Program-made: the position numbers and the translations under genes
Notes under the pieces: generated by a model
Database searches by the model: none
Told to the model about the DNA's origin: nothing
Seen by the model: the letters and a program-made list of their open reading frames with translations, nothing else
From: Clostridium_AD sp050717535
GTDB taxonomy: Bacteria; Bacillota; Clostridia; Clostridiales; Clostridiaceae
Assembly (NCBI RefSeq): GCF_050717535.1
Contig: NZ_JBOITM010000081.1
Location: 14,609 to 78,608, forward strand
Direction of reading: 5' to 3'
DNA: 64,000 nucleotides
Shown here: one piece after another, positions 9,965 through 19,752 of the stretch
How the letters are laid out: each line of letters opens with the position of its first letter
How positions within the stretch are numbered: the first letter of the stretch is position 1

Positions 9965-11089
9965 TTAATTATTATTCCATTTTCCAGATTTCATGTAGAT
10001 CACACACATCCCAAGTGATGCCAATGTTGCCATTGGAGACGCAAAACCAATTTCATATAAGGTTATCCCTGCTCTTTTGCTTAAAATAAAAGACACAGGA
10101 ATACGAATTATAAATGTAGCCAGCAAACTGTGAATCATTGGGAATAATGAATTACCACAACCACTAAAAAACGAGTTCATACAAAATACAAAACAAACCA
10201 AGATACAATCAAGGCTGTACGATCTCAGATATAATGCTGCTATTGCTATTACTTGCGCATCTTTGGAAAACAATGCGGTCATGGATGTTGGATTCCATTG
10301 TGCATACACATAGAACATTATTCCCATGACTAAAGAACAGGCTGTACCTATATACAAACATTGCTTTGCTCTTTCTGGCTTCCTTGCTCCCATATTTTGA
10401 GCTGTCATTGCAGCAATTGCTGAAGCAAATGCTATAGTTGGAAGCATTGCAAATACAATTATTTTTTCTACAACACCTAAAGATGCAGAAGCCGTAAGGC
10501 CCATTTTGTTAATAACTGCTGTAATTATTATAAAGGAAATATTAATTAAACCATCCTGTAATGCAATAGGGAGTCCTAACTCAAATATTTTTTTTGTTTT
10601 TATTGCTTTAAGCCTTATATCACTCCGATGAAACTCAAAAGCAAAGCCATTCTTTTTTATATACAATACTCCAAGTACGAAGCTTATAGTTTGAGCAGCT
10701 ATTGTTGCAATTGCAGCTCCCGCTGCCCCCATATGCATTACACCCACTAAAATTAAAATTACGGTCAAAATAACGGCCATTATGCCGAAAATGCAAATGA
10801 TGGTCCCAACTGATTCTGCAATATCACGGTCTTTTTTAGCGCCCAAATAATGACCTATTAGTATAGTACCGCCTGTGGTTAATCCAAGGATAACCCCTGT
10901 AATTGTCTGCATAATCTGACTTCCTGTGGCCACCGAAGAAACTTGAGCCGAAGTGTCAAACTGCCCAACTACCACCAAATCAGCTGCACCATAAAGCGCT
11001 TGAAGCAAACTTGCTAGTAGAAAAGGAAATGCGAATTTTAATAATGTGGGGATAACCTTCCCCTGCGTTAAATCGCTTTGTTGTTCCAT
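9965..11089 (-). CDS. MATE family efflux transporter with an internal in-frame deletion
   Basis: It belongs to the multidrug and toxin extrusion family (cation-coupled export across the inner membrane). The N-terminus DLTQGKVIPTLLKFAFPFLL and the domain GAAGAAIATIAAQ are typical, but the product is only 374 residues where relatives have about 450. The sequence jumps from the fourth helix (IMAVILTVIL) straight to ILVGVMHMGAAG. About 70 residues covering the loop with the conserved LRGLGDSKTP segment are absent without a frame change. I chose ATG 11089 because GGGAGG lies about ten bases upstream. The in-frame ATG at 11107 overlaps that site. Likely inactive, although the reading frame is intact. 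Confidence 0.75.
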   Translation of the reverse strand: MEQQSDLTQGKVIPTLLKFAFPFLLASLLQALYGAADLVVVGQFDTSAQVSSVATGSQIMQTITGVILGLTTGGTILIGHYLGAKKDRDIAESVGTIICIFGIMAVILTVILILVGVMHMGAAGAAIATIAAQTISFVLGVLYIKKNGFAFEFHRSDIRLKAIKTKKIFELGLPIALQDGLINISFIIITAVINKMGLTASASLGVVEKIIVFAMLPTIAFASAIAAMTAQNMGARKPERAKQCLYIGTACSLVMGIMFYVYAQWNPTSMTALFSKDAQVIAIAALYLRSYSLDCILVCFVFCMNSFFSGCGNSLFPMIHSLLATFIIRIPVSFILSKRAGITLYEIGFASPMATLASLGMCVIYMKSGKWNNN

Positions 11090-11117
11090 AATAAATAAAC
11101 CTCCCATAAATAAAAAA

Positions 11118-11163
11118 ATGCTGGATAAGGTAGCTGGCTTTATCCAACCATCTTATCCAGCAT
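11118..11163. repeat. Inverted repeat upstream of the MATE gene
   Basis: Arms ATGCTGGATAAG (11118-11129) and its complement (11152-11163) flank 22 bases that contain a second TGG...CCA pair. It lies in the leader of the minus-strand MATE gene, so it could be a leader structure or an operator. Confidence 0.5.
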
Positions 11164-11413
11164 ATAGTTATCTATATACCCTCCGATGAACAACCTGTAT
11201 TCTACCATGACTGAGTAATTGTGTCAAAATTTTGCGGTTTTTGTTTCTGACCAATGGGACTTTCCATTGGTATAGAAGAAATTGACAAGAATCTAACTGA
11301 TTTAATTGAAGCTTGCTGTTAATGCCAATAAAAATACCAGACAATCTTCCAGCTTTTAATGCACATGGTTAATAGTTAATTTCATATATCAATCTTTATC
11401 ATGAAAAATCGCC
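11164..11413. other. Intergenic, no gene seen
   Basis: No supported reading frame or ribosome site. It holds the probable MATE promoter and the 3' flank of the histidine kinase gene. Confidence 0.5.
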
Positions 11414-13585
11414 CTACTTAGGAAAAGATGGTATAGTAACCTTCGCTTTAAATAAATCTCCATCAACTTCAATACTAAGGATTCCACCTTGAAGCTCTAG
11501 GATGCTCCTCGCGATAGATAGACCGAGCCCTGACCCTTCAGTATTTCTTGACTTGTCTCCCCTAACAAATCTTTCAAATATTTCTTCCTTATCAAAATCC
11601 ATTTCATAAGAAGAGATATTTTTCATAATTATGATTATTTTAGAGTCTTGCTCCATTAACTCAATATATACTCTAGTACTCCGAAGCGAGTATTTTAATA
11701 TATTATTTATGAGATTTTCAAATACTCTCCAGGTCTTTTTCCCATCTAAATTAGCATAAACCTTTTCACTAGGCATCTTTAACTTAAAGGTTAAAGATGA
11801 ATTGTTAATTTTCTCATCTAGTTCTGCTAACGATTGCGAAAGTAGTGCTGTCACATCTACTTTTTCTATATTGAGTTCCACCACTCCACTAGCCATCTTA
11901 GATGCTTCAAATAGATCATCTATAAGTATCTTAAGGCGCTGAGATTTTCTATCTAATACATCTATATACCCCTGTGATTCTTCCTTGGATAAGCCTTCTT
12001 TTTTTAGCAAATCCACATAATTTATAATAGAAGTCAGTGGAGTTTTTAAATCATGGGACACACTTGTTATAAGTTCAGACTTAAGCCTTTCGCTTTTTAT
12101 CTCATTTTCAAGAGACTTTTTAAACCCAGTTTTCATATTATTTATGTTATGAGCTAATTTGAAAAAATCACCTTTTCCACTTTCTTCTATAGTATAATTA
12201 AAATTTCCTGAAACTATTTCCTGTGTTCCTTTTAGAATACTTCCAAAAACTCTTACTCCCTTAAGTGCGTAAATTGTTATAAATACCAGGTAGCCAAGCA
12301 CATATATTGTTGGTATTATTACAATGAAAGAACCGCACACTAATGCTATAAACGCACCTAGTATTGACACTCCGCACAACAAAGTAAGTATAATAATACC
12401 TCTTACTTTAAACTTAGTACTTTGAGTAAGCGGGCTCTCTTTCATAAATTTTGAGAATTTGTTAAAGCCACAATTTTTCAACTCCGCCCTAAATCTCTCT
12501 TTATCTTTTACTAAAGTAGCTAGCACTCGTGCACTAAGAATAAAGAAGTAAATGTAAAATGCAATTAAAGTAAGCATATAAATCTGGTGGAAATTATATG
12601 GTTTAGAAAAAAACACCACTCTATTTATGTAGCTATTTATTACAAGTGAAAATATTATTAAAGTAAATATCCATAAATCTAAAGGGTACTCCTTATTTGG
12701 ATTTCGTATAAAATACATTTCCATATAGTTTTTCTTTAATATATATATAAGCATTATAAATCCTATAATAAATGATACAGCTCCTATTATTGCCTCTTTA
12801 CTAATTCTTTGTGCTACGGAATTATAATAAATGTAATTGGAATATATATAATTGTTTTGATCCATATCCTTAGGAATAATAAAATATGCTTGACCAGTAG
12901 TACCTACCCACTGATTTATTGAGATCATCCCATCATTATTGTTTATAGATTGTTTAGGAAATTTTATACTGTACAATGCATTATTTTTTAAATACGAATC
13001 TATATCTGAAACATTTTCTATATTAGTATCTATAACATTATTTTTTCCTCTTGTTATATAGTATTTTATTATACTCTTTTCTTTTACAGCTATTTTAATA
13101 TTTTCATAGTCTTTAGTTTTATATGCAGCTATTTCCTTTTTCATATCCGCTACAGTCTTTGTATTTTCCTTTTTTAATTCATTAAGTTCACCATCTTCAC
13201 CCTCAGTTAACCTTTTTACTGCCAGCGTATTTCCTTCTTTTTCTGCTACTACAATATCATTAGTATACTTGTTTTTTATTACTTCTTCACTATTCTTGAG
13301 ATTAGAATCATATAATGTTTTAGCTGATATTAGCTCTTCATTTGTAACCTTTTCATCATCTGATTTTTGTGAATAATCTTTATAAATCCCATTAAGTGCT
13401 TGTATATTATTAAAATAACCTAATAATTCATTTTTAAAACCTGCGCTATTAAAATAAGGCTCAACTCCTAGATAATTTCTATTATTTATAATGTCTTTTA
13501 TCGACAATGCCGAAAGTGCAAACATATATACGCATATAATAAGTATTATAATGTATATATGTTTATTTTTCGATTTTATATCCAA
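11414..13585 (-). CDS. Membrane sensor histidine kinase
   Basis: 723 residues. There is one N-terminal helix, an extracytoplasmic region of about 230 residues with a charged predicted coiled coil (about 70-170), then a cluster of about six helices, a HAMP-like linker, HisKA with the phospho-acceptor in SVSHDLKTPLTS, and a HATPase domain with an N box and G boxes (GSGLGLSIARS). The multi-helix middle is unusual for VanS-type kinases. It overlaps the response regulator by 23 bases, so the pair is co-translated. The signal is unknown. Confidence 0.88.
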   Translation of the reverse strand: MDIKSKNKHIYIIILIICVYMFALSALSIKDIINNRNYLGVEPYFNSAGFKNELLGYFNNIQALNGIYKDYSQKSDDEKVTNEELISAKTLYDSNLKNSEEVIKNKYTNDIVVAEKEGNTLAVKRLTEGEDGELNELKKENTKTVADMKKEIAAYKTKDYENIKIAVKEKSIIKYYITRGKNNVIDTNIENVSDIDSYLKNNALYSIKFPKQSINNNDGMISINQWVGTTGQAYFIIPKDMDQNNYIYSNYIYYNSVAQRISKEAIIGAVSFIIGFIMLIYILKKNYMEMYFIRNPNKEYPLDLWIFTLIIFSLVINSYINRVVFFSKPYNFHQIYMLTLIAFYIYFFILSARVLATLVKDKERFRAELKNCGFNKFSKFMKESPLTQSTKFKVRGIIILTLLCGVSILGAFIALVCGSFIVIIPTIYVLGYLVFITIYALKGVRVFGSILKGTQEIVSGNFNYTIEESGKGDFFKLAHNINNMKTGFKKSLENEIKSERLKSELITSVSHDLKTPLTSIINYVDLLKKEGLSKEESQGYIDVLDRKSQRLKILIDDLFEASKMASGVVELNIEKVDVTALLSQSLAELDEKINNSSLTFKLKMPSEKVYANLDGKKTWRVFENLINNILKYSLRSTRVYIELMEQDSKIIIIMKNISSYEMDFDKEEIFERFVRGDKSRNTEGSGLGLSIARSILELQGGILSIEVDGDLFKAKVTIPSFPK

Positions 13586-14255
13586 TACCCCACACCACCT
13601 TTAAATATTCAGGTTCCCTTGGATTTATCTCTATCTTCTCTCTTATTCTCCTTATATGAACAGAAACAGTATTTTCTCCATTATAAAAAGGTTCTTCCCA
13701 AACTCTCTCATATATTTCTTCAATTGAAAATACCCTTCCCTTATTTGCCATTAATAATTCCAATATTCTATATTCGATGGATGTGAGTCTTATTTCCTTT
13801 TCTTCCACTGTTACCATCTTCGAGTTTTTGTTTAATATAAGTCCATGTACATTTATTTCATCATCACTCTCTTTATAGTTTCCAAGATTTGTATACCTTC
13901 TTAGCTGGGATTTAACTCTGGCCACTAGTTCCATTGGATTAAATGGTTTTGTAATATAATCATCCGCTCCTATGTTAAGACCTAGTATTTTGTCTGTATC
14001 TTCTGATTTAGCTGAAAGCATTATTATTGGTATGTTTTTGCCTTCTCTTATTTTAAAGGTAGCTTTAATTCCGTCCATTCTAGGCATCATTAAATCCATT
14101 AATATAAGGTGAATTTCTTGTTCTTTCAAAACTTCTAAAGCTTCTATACCATCCACCGCTTGAAATACTTTTATACCTTCATTTTTTAAATATATTTCTA
14201 TGGCTTCTCTTATCTCATATTCATCATCTACAATTAAAACATTATGCACAGTCAT
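13563..14255 (-). CDS. OmpR-family response regulator
   Basis: The receiver domain (about 5-115) has the acidic pair DD near residue 11, the phospho-acceptor in LILMDLMMPRMDG and the conserved Lys in DDYITKPF. A winged-helix DNA-binding domain follows and ends EYLKVVWGIGYKIEK. ATG 14255 is chosen because AAGGGG lies eight bases upstream. The GTG at 14264 sits on that ribosome site. It is partner of the overlapping kinase and follows the secreted protein gene by about 50 bases. Confidence 0.9.
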   Translation of the reverse strand: MTVHNVLIVDDEYEIREAIEIYLKNEGIKVFQAVDGIEALEVLKEQEIHLILMDLMMPRMDGIKATFKIREGKNIPIIMLSAKSEDTDKILGLNIGADDYITKPFNPMELVARVKSQLRRYTNLGNYKESDDEINVHGLILNKNSKMVTVEEKEIRLTSIEYRILELLMANKGRVFSIEEIYERVWEEPFYNGENTVSVHIRRIREKIEINPREPEYLKVVWGIGYKIEK

Positions 14256-14305
14256 GAAAATCACCCCTTACTTATATTATACATGTTAATAGGGATTCCT
14301 TACAA

Positions 14306-14875
14306 TCATGTCCTTTTCATGAAAAATGCGAAAGCATCTTTATCAAAGCCATTAGCCATGGCTACAACATTTATATTACGAATATGATAAATTTTCCCTT
14401 TATAATCCTTTGCTTGATTGTCACATACATATGCATAATCGTAATCTCCTTCCTTTACCCATTTCATGAATATATAGGTATGCGTTGGAAAATTACTTTG
14501 CTCTCCATTTGCATCTGTAGTGAAACATATATCGCCAGGTATTAATTTTTTATAATTACTTTGTTTTTTAAACCCATTCTCTGAAAGTAATGACAGGAGC
14601 TGTTCTGTATTACTTGTTTCCTGAGGTACCTCAAAATTGTTTTTTCTAAGCACTTCAGATAAAAAATAAACACAGGTATTTTCTGAACTACCCTTATTTA
14701 ATTCTACGGCCACATTGTACACCTCTATACGATTTCCTTTATCTTGTAGAAAATTATATACATCTTTATTTAAGGATAAATTTTCTGCTCGTACATTGGA
14801 CTTAATATTTTTAGAAAATATTATCGCAATACTTGTTATTACTATGACAAATAAAATCAATTTCACTTTTTTCAT
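14306..14875 (-). CDS. Secreted protein, possible NlpC/P60-like Cys-His hydrolase
   Basis: The signal peptide (residues 1-29) ends near VRAE. The mature domain contains ENTCVYFLSEVLRKN, an LIPGDICF segment, then THTYIFMKW and YVCDNQAKDY. This order (Cys at a helix start, a PGD turn, His in a strand, then Asp/Asn) matches the layout of NlpC/P60 and CHAP peptidases, though I cannot assign the family firmly. It is the first gene of a three-gene unit with the two-component system and may be its target or signal partner. Confidence 0.55.
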   Translation of the reverse strand: MKKVKLILFVIVITSIAIIFSKNIKSNVRAENLSLNKDVYNFLQDKGNRIEVYNVAVELNKGSSENTCVYFLSEVLRKNNFEVPQETSNTEQLLSLLSENGFKKQSNYKKLIPGDICFTTDANGEQSNFPTHTYIFMKWVKEGDYDYAYVCDNQAKDYKGKIYHIRNINVVAMANGFDKDAFAFFMKRT

Positions 14876-15084
14876 TTGGTATTACCCTCCCCCTCGTATA
14901 ACTAACTATAAATAATTATACAGTATACTTTTTACAAAATACCTATCATAATTCTTACAAATTTATTAAGAAAATAAAAAAAGCTGCTATAAACAGCGGA
15001 AAATAAAAAACACCATATATTAAACATATTGTTTTCAATGATGTAATCAAGTAATAACCATTTTGTTTGAAACACAGAATTTTT

Positions 15085-16032
15085 TTACCAGTTGATATAT
15101 TTTTTAACTTCTGCTTTTTCTCCTAAGTTTACGTCTTTCAAAACCCATTCTTTAAACACAGGATATCCTGTTCTATCAACAATATACCCTATATGCTCTT
15201 TCCCTCCTGGAGCATCTCCATCCATGTACTCCTCTATATACGAATAAGTATTTTTTATTATTTTAATTATGCTTTCTGCGTCCACCCAAGTTATAAAATC
15301 CTGAGCAAGTCTAGGATTCTTCTTACCAGTCCTACCCATTATCACAAGTTTAAAATATTTCTCAGTGCTTCTACTCCATGCACCTGTTGGACATTTCCCT
15401 ATACATTCTCCACATCCAATACACTTATCTGGATCACGTACTACTTTAAAGTTCTCCATTTTAAGCGCACCAGTAACTCTTCTTTTACAGTTAGTAACAC
15501 AAGATTTACAACTTATGCATCTGTAAGAATCATATTGAGGTTCTGTCATCCCTATAATTCCAAAATCTTGCATCCTAGCTTTAATACAGTCATTAGGACA
15601 GCCTGTTAAAGCTACCTTCACGTGATAATCATTTGGAAAAATTTCCTTTTCAATCTTTTTTGCAAACTCAGTAGTATTGTAATTTGCAAAAGGACAGACA
15701 TTTGAACCAATACATGCTGACACATTTCTAGTTCCTGCAGCAGAATATCCAGTATTGGGTGAAATTTGATTTATTTCAAGACCATCTATAACTGGTTGAA
15801 TCATCTTATTAACTTCTGGTATTTTAGCTATATCAATATTAGGTATCTCAAACCCCTGCCTTATTGATATATGAATATTACCATCTCCGTAAGTTTCTGC
15901 TACTTCTTGAAGTACTGCCAAATGTTTAGCTTCTATGTGCCCGCCAGGCACTCTTATTCTTATTGCGGTTTTACCTCTTCTTTTTGTTATTCTAAACGCA
16001 TTTTTTTTAAGCAATTTAGTGTTTATATCCAT
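15085..16032 (-). CDS. asrC: Anaerobic sulfite reductase subunit C (sirohaem-binding)
   Basis: This is the catalytic subunit that reduces sulfite to sulfide. It has the nitrite/sulfite reductase half domain, and the sirohaem-4Fe-4S cysteines are in ACIGSNVCPF and LTGCPNDC. Two ferredoxin motifs follow (CISCKSCVTNC and CIGCGECIGKC). The 315-residue length is normal. ATG follows GGGGGAG. It is the third gene of asrABC, 13 bases after asrB, with promoter control at 17944-17986. Confidence 0.95.
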   Translation of the reverse strand: MDINTKLLKKNAFRITKRRGKTAIRIRVPGGHIEAKHLAVLQEVAETYGDGNIHISIRQGFEIPNIDIAKIPEVNKMIQPVIDGLEINQISPNTGYSAAGTRNVSACIGSNVCPFANYNTTEFAKKIEKEIFPNDYHVKVALTGCPNDCIKARMQDFGIIGMTEPQYDSYRCISCKSCVTNCKRRVTGALKMENFKVVRDPDKCIGCGECIGKCPTGAWSRSTEKYFKLVIMGRTGKKNPRLAQDFITWVDAESIIKIIKNTYSYIEEYMDGDAPGGKEHIGYIVDRTGYPVFKEWVLKDVNLGEKAEVKKYINW

Positions 16033-16045
16033 AATTTTCTCCCCC

Positions 16046-16837
16046 CTAATCTACTAGATGAACTGCATCCAAATAGTTAAAAACAGGTCCCTCTAAACAT
16101 ATATACGTATCATCGATTTTGCAGTGACCACATTTTCCAACTCCACAACACATTTTTCTCTCATAAGATACCCATATATTTTTTTCTTTTATTCCTTTCT
16201 TTATAAATCCAGCCACTGTAAACTTAAGCATCATTGGAGGCCCTACTACAATAACTTGTACTTCATCAATATTATCTACTGGAATGCCTCCAATATATTT
16301 TGTTATGAGTCCTACATTTCCATTGTACCCGTCAGGAGCACTGTCTACAGTTAAAGTTACACTAATATTTTTTCCCCAAGTTTTAAAATTATCTTTAAAT
16401 AAAATATCCTCGGGTGACTTAAACCCCGCCATTAAGTTAAACTTTTTGCACCGCTCTGGATTTTGTGCAAAATAATCTACTATCCCCTTTACAGGTGCAA
16501 GACCTGTTCCGCCCGCTGCAACAATAATCTCTTTATTTTTAAAAAGATTAATATCAAATCCATTACCGTAAGGACCTCTTAAAAACAAACTTCCTCCTAC
16601 AAAAAAGCTATGAATTACATCGGTAACTGTACCCACACGTCTTATTGTAAGATCTACATAATCCTCACCTATTTCACTAACGGATATAGGTGATTCTCCA
16701 AACTTTGGAATAGAAACTTCGAAAAACTGGCCAGGTTTTACATCACCTTTAAATTTCATTCTAAATGTATAATCCGTTTCTGTATGCTTACTTATCTTAA
16801 GTATTTTAGATATAAAGGGCATATATATATTTTTCAT
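16046..16837 (-). CDS. asrB: Anaerobic sulfite reductase subunit B (FAD/NAD-binding)
   Basis: This electron-transfer subunit resembles the dihydroorotate dehydrogenase PyrK/HydG family. It has a flavin-binding barrel (about 10-100), an NAD-binding domain with AAGGTGLAPVKG, and a C-terminal 2Fe-2S motif CCGVGKCGHCKI...C. It passes electrons from NAD(P)H to the AsrC centre. Its ATG directly follows the asrA stop, and the ribosome site GAGGTGG lies in the end of asrA. Confidence 0.94.
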   Translation of the reverse strand: MKNIYMPFISKILKISKHTETDYTFRMKFKGDVKPGQFFEVSIPKFGESPISVSEIGEDYVDLTIRRVGTVTDVIHSFFVGGSLFLRGPYGNGFDINLFKNKEIIVAAGGTGLAPVKGIVDYFAQNPERCKKFNLMAGFKSPEDILFKDNFKTWGKNISVTLTVDSAPDGYNGNVGLITKYIGGIPVDNIDEVQVIVVGPPMMLKFTVAGFIKKGIKEKNIWVSYERKMCCGVGKCGHCKIDDTYICLEGPVFNYLDAVHLVD

Positions 16838-17845
16838 TTATTCCACCTCATCCATTGCTTTATTTAGTTTATTTACACAATTTGAGAAAGATATATATTC
16901 TGGACATATATCATCGCATCTACCACAACCTACACACATATGATATCCTGTTCTCTTTTTAAAATCATATACCTTGTGCATAACTTTAAATCTCATTCTG
17001 TCTTTTTTGTCTTTTCTAAAGCCGTGTCCTCCTGCCATATCACTGTATCCATCTACTTGGCAAGATGCCCATACACGCCTCCTTTCTCCTACATTTTTGT
17101 TTTCTTTATAGAAAATATCCTGCATAGTAAAACAAGTACAAGTACCACAGACAAAATTACACCTTCCACAAGCAATGCATCTTGAAGAATATTCATCCCA
17201 CATTTTTGATTTGAAAACTCTTTGGTCCAAATTTTCAGGTATAGTAACTTTTATTTCATTAGCTTGTACAAATTCTGGGTCTACTTGTACCTCTTTTATT
17301 TTATCTATATTAAAGTAACTCATTAGTTCTTCTGATTTACAATTAACAAAAACCTCGTCACCTTGAATTTTAGTGTACATATCATAATCTTCTGTCTTAT
17401 TGGAGCCCATACTGACGCAAAAACAATTCTCAAAACTTTCACTACAACCCATAAGTACAAACTTGATTTTATCTCTTAAAACCTTATAATAATAATCTTC
17501 ATTTCCATTTCTTAAATAAATTTCATCCAGACGCTTCATGGCATGAATATCACAACTTCTTAAGAATATTAAAATTTTCTTCTCATCACATTTTGGCTCT
17601 TTACAATCATTTTCAGTAAAGTAAAATAATGTTTGAGTAATTGGAAGTATTATTTCCTTAGGTGAAAAACTAGATTTAAGTTTAAATTCTACTTCACTTA
17701 TACTGCTTATTTCCTTATACCTAATAGTATCTGTATCCGCAAAAGTTCCTTTTCCCTTTAGCAATACTGGTGCATATATCTTATATTCATGTCGCAGTGT
17801 TTCGAGATACTCATCAAATTCCCCTACTTTTAAATTAAAGCTCAT
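16838..17845 (-). CDS. asrA: Anaerobic sulfite reductase subunit A (4Fe-4S)
   Basis: An iron-sulfur electron carrier of AsrABC. Two C-terminal ferredoxin motifs are CIACGRCNFVCGTC and CVGCGRCDDICP, matching the family. I chose ATG 17845 (MSFNLKVGEFDEYL): GGAGG lies 11 bases upstream and family members begin this way. The upstream in-frame ATG at 17866 overlaps the ribosome site. First gene of the operon. The Crp/Fnr gene lies upstream on the same strand. Confidence 0.93.
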   Translation of the reverse strand: MSFNLKVGEFDEYLETLRHEYKIYAPVLLKGKGTFADTDTIRYKEISSISEVEFKLKSSFSPKEIILPITQTLFYFTENDCKEPKCDEKKILIFLRSCDIHAMKRLDEIYLRNGNEDYYYKVLRDKIKFVLMGCSESFENCFCVSMGSNKTEDYDMYTKIQGDEVFVNCKSEELMSYFNIDKIKEVQVDPEFVQANEIKVTIPENLDQRVFKSKMWDEYSSRCIACGRCNFVCGTCTCFTMQDIFYKENKNVGERRRVWASCQVDGYSDMAGGHGFRKDKKDRMRFKVMHKVYDFKKRTGYHMCVGCGRCDDICPEYISFSNCVNKLNKAMDEVE

Positions 17846-17943
17846 AAATGCAACAACCTCCATCATAATAATTATTATTATCTAATAGCTTGAAATTGTT
17901 AATTAATTAACTATAAAAATTAAATTTTTAACTAACTATTCAT

Positions 17944-17986
17944 ATTCTATTTTAAACTACAAAATAAGAATGTGATTTTCATCACA
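17944..17986 (-). promoter_or_regulatory. Class II Crp/Fnr promoter of asrABC
   Basis: The dyad TGTGATTTTCATCACA (17971-17986) is perfect in its 5-base arms. Its centre is 29.5 bases before the first base of a minus-strand -10 (TAGAAT, 17949 to 17944). The site overlaps the stop codon of the upstream regulator gene. Confidence 0.8.
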
Positions 17987-18668
17987 CACCTTTAAAATAT
18001 TGACTTAGCTTTTCTCTATTAACTATAAACTTTCTATGTTTTATTTTTACCATATCCATTTTTTCAAGTTCTTTTACCGCTCTTGAAATAGTTTCGCGAG
18101 AGCTACCTAGCATATCCGCCAAATAGGTTATGCTTACCTTAACATTTATTAAAATACCCTCTTCTGTTTGTATTCCATAATCTTTAGAAAGTTTCCAAAG
18201 CTTGGCTGCTACCTTCTTGTCCATTTTAGTAGGAACTGTATTCTTAAGTTGCCTATATAATCTTCTTATTTTTTTACTCATAGAGTACAAGATAACTTGT
18301 GTGAGTTTAAAGTCTTGCCTCATTATATTTAATAAGTCTACTTTTGATATGCTCATGATTTCACTATCTTCAAATCCTTCACAATTAATTGAGGCTGTAA
18401 TATTGTCGAAAATTACCTCATTTATAATCTCACCTTTGTTTAGAATAAATATAACCCGCTTTTGACCTTTTTCTGATAACCTATACATAGTTACCTTGCC
18501 TTCTAAAACTATATATATATTATCTATACTTTGTCTTTCAGCAAACAAGATTTGTGATTTATTTATTCTTTTTATAATAACATTCTCTTTTACTAATTCT
18601 AAAGTTCTATCCTCAATATCCTCAAATAGTGGAAGGCCTTTTAATTGACTAAGAGTTATATGTACCAT
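17982..18668 (-). CDS. Crp/Fnr family transcriptional regulator next to asrABC
   Basis: 228 residues: a cyclic-nucleotide-binding-like beta roll (about 10-130), a dimer helix, and a winged helix whose recognition helix reads GSSRETISRAVKEL. The Arg-Glu...Arg triad is that of Crp, which reads TGTGA half sites, so it fits the asr operator just downstream. It lacks an N-terminal cysteine cluster, so an Fnr-type 4Fe-4S sensor is unlikely here. The ATG follows AAGGAG. It probably controls asrABC in response to sulfite or redox state (inference). Confidence 0.85.
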   Translation of the reverse strand: MVHITLSQLKGLPLFEDIEDRTLELVKENVIIKRINKSQILFAERQSIDNIYIVLEGKVTMYRLSEKGQKRVIFILNKGEIINEVIFDNITASINCEGFEDSEIMSISKVDLLNIMRQDFKLTQVILYSMSKKIRRLYRQLKNTVPTKMDKKVAAKLWKLSKDYGIQTEEGILINVKVSITYLADMLGSSRETISRAVKELEKMDMVKIKHRKFIVNREKLSQYFKGV

Positions 18669-18960
18669 CTTAACTTCTCCTTATGATTTCAACTTAAAAT
18701 CTCATTATAATAAAAATACCGATATTCTTATTATACAACAATAAATTTTATAATTGAGCAAAAAAAATGTTTATACATATCTTAATTAATAGTTTCCTCA
18801 GTGGTAAATACCTATGCAAATTGCTGCAGTGTGAGATAAGTTTAGCCGTTTCTTCCTTTAATATGATTTATGCGCAGAGTGAATTTAATATTTTCCATTA
18901 ATCTTTCTGATATTGTAATCTCCGTCTTTACTATTTAACTAGAATAACTAGCTTCTTTTC
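18669..18960. other. Divergent intergenic region, no gene seen
   Basis: Holds the promoter of the minus-strand Crp/Fnr gene (TATAAT within about 60 bases). No supported coding frame. Confidence 0.5.
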
Positions 18961-19008
18961 AAATTAGTAACCATGGTAACTGATTCATATTCTAGTTTAA
19001 GTTACAAT
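18961..19008 (+). promoter_or_regulatory. Class II promoter of the ABC exporter, GTAAC-type box
   Basis: GTAACCATGGTAAC (18967-18980) is centred 29.5 bases before the -10 TACAAT (19003-19008). A 25-base block here (18961-18985) recurs exactly, reversed, at 41969-41993 in front of the cupin-permease operon. Confidence 0.8.
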
Positions 19009-19042
19009 GCAAGTATGGATATTCTAAAGGGAGGAAAATTAA

Positions 19043-19747
19043 TTGAATGAGGTAATTGTTATAAAAGATTTAGTAAAGTCCTATCAGATGGGCGAAACAA
19101 AGATTACTGCCGTTGACAGTATAAGCTTTTCGATAAAAGCAGGGTCCTTTGTTATTCTGCTTGGAGCAAGCGGTGCTGGCAAATCTACAGTCTTAAATAT
19201 TTTAGGTGGAATGGATACTGCAACTAGTGGAAGTGTTCATGTTTTTGGACAAGAGATATCAAAATACAATGATTTAAAACTTACATCATATAGGAGAAAC
19301 AGTATTGGTTTTGTTTTTCAGTTCTACAATCTTATGCCAAATTTAAATGTTATCGAAAATGTAGAACTTGCAAGTCATATATGTAAAAATCCCATTGATG
19401 CAAGTGAAAGCCTAAGATTGGTAGGGCTTGCAGACAGACAAGATAATTTTCCTTCTCAAATCTCAGGGGGAGAACAACAAAGAGTCGCTATCGCAAGGGC
19501 CCTTGCTAAAAATCCTGATTTGTTATTATGTGATGAGCCCACTGGAGCTTTGGACTATGTAACAGGCAAAAGTATACTTTCACTTTTGCATAAAATATGC
19601 CGTGAGAGTAATAAAATTGTTATAATCGTAACACATAATTCTGCAATTGCCCCAATAGGAGATATGGTTATTAAAATGAAAAGTGGGCAGGTAGTCAGTA
19701 TGGAGGAAAATCTTTCCCCTGTACCTGTTGAGAGGATTGAATGGTGA
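19043..19747 (+). CDS. ABC transporter ATPase (MacB/LolD type)
   Basis: Energises the FtsX-like permease that follows by five bases. Walker A is LGASGAGKST, the signature is ISGGEQQRVAIARAL, and Walker B is LLLCDEPTGALD. These are the hallmarks of the type VII (MacB/LolCDE/BceA) group. Start is TTG 19043 with AGGGAGG eight bases upstream. First gene of a four-gene operon (ATPase, permease, adaptor, S-layer protein) whose promoter carries a GTAAC-type Crp/Fnr box. Confidence 0.9.
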   Translation: MNEVIVIKDLVKSYQMGETKITAVDSISFSIKAGSFVILLGASGAGKSTVLNILGGMDTATSGSVHVFGQEISKYNDLKLTSYRRNSIGFVFQFYNLMPNLNVIENVELASHICKNPIDASESLRLVGLADRQDNFPSQISGGEQQRVAIARALAKNPDLLLCDEPTGALDYVTGKSILSLLHKICRESNKIVIIVTHNSAIAPIGDMVIKMKSGQVVSMEENLSPVPVERIEW

Positions 19748-19752
19748 TATAG

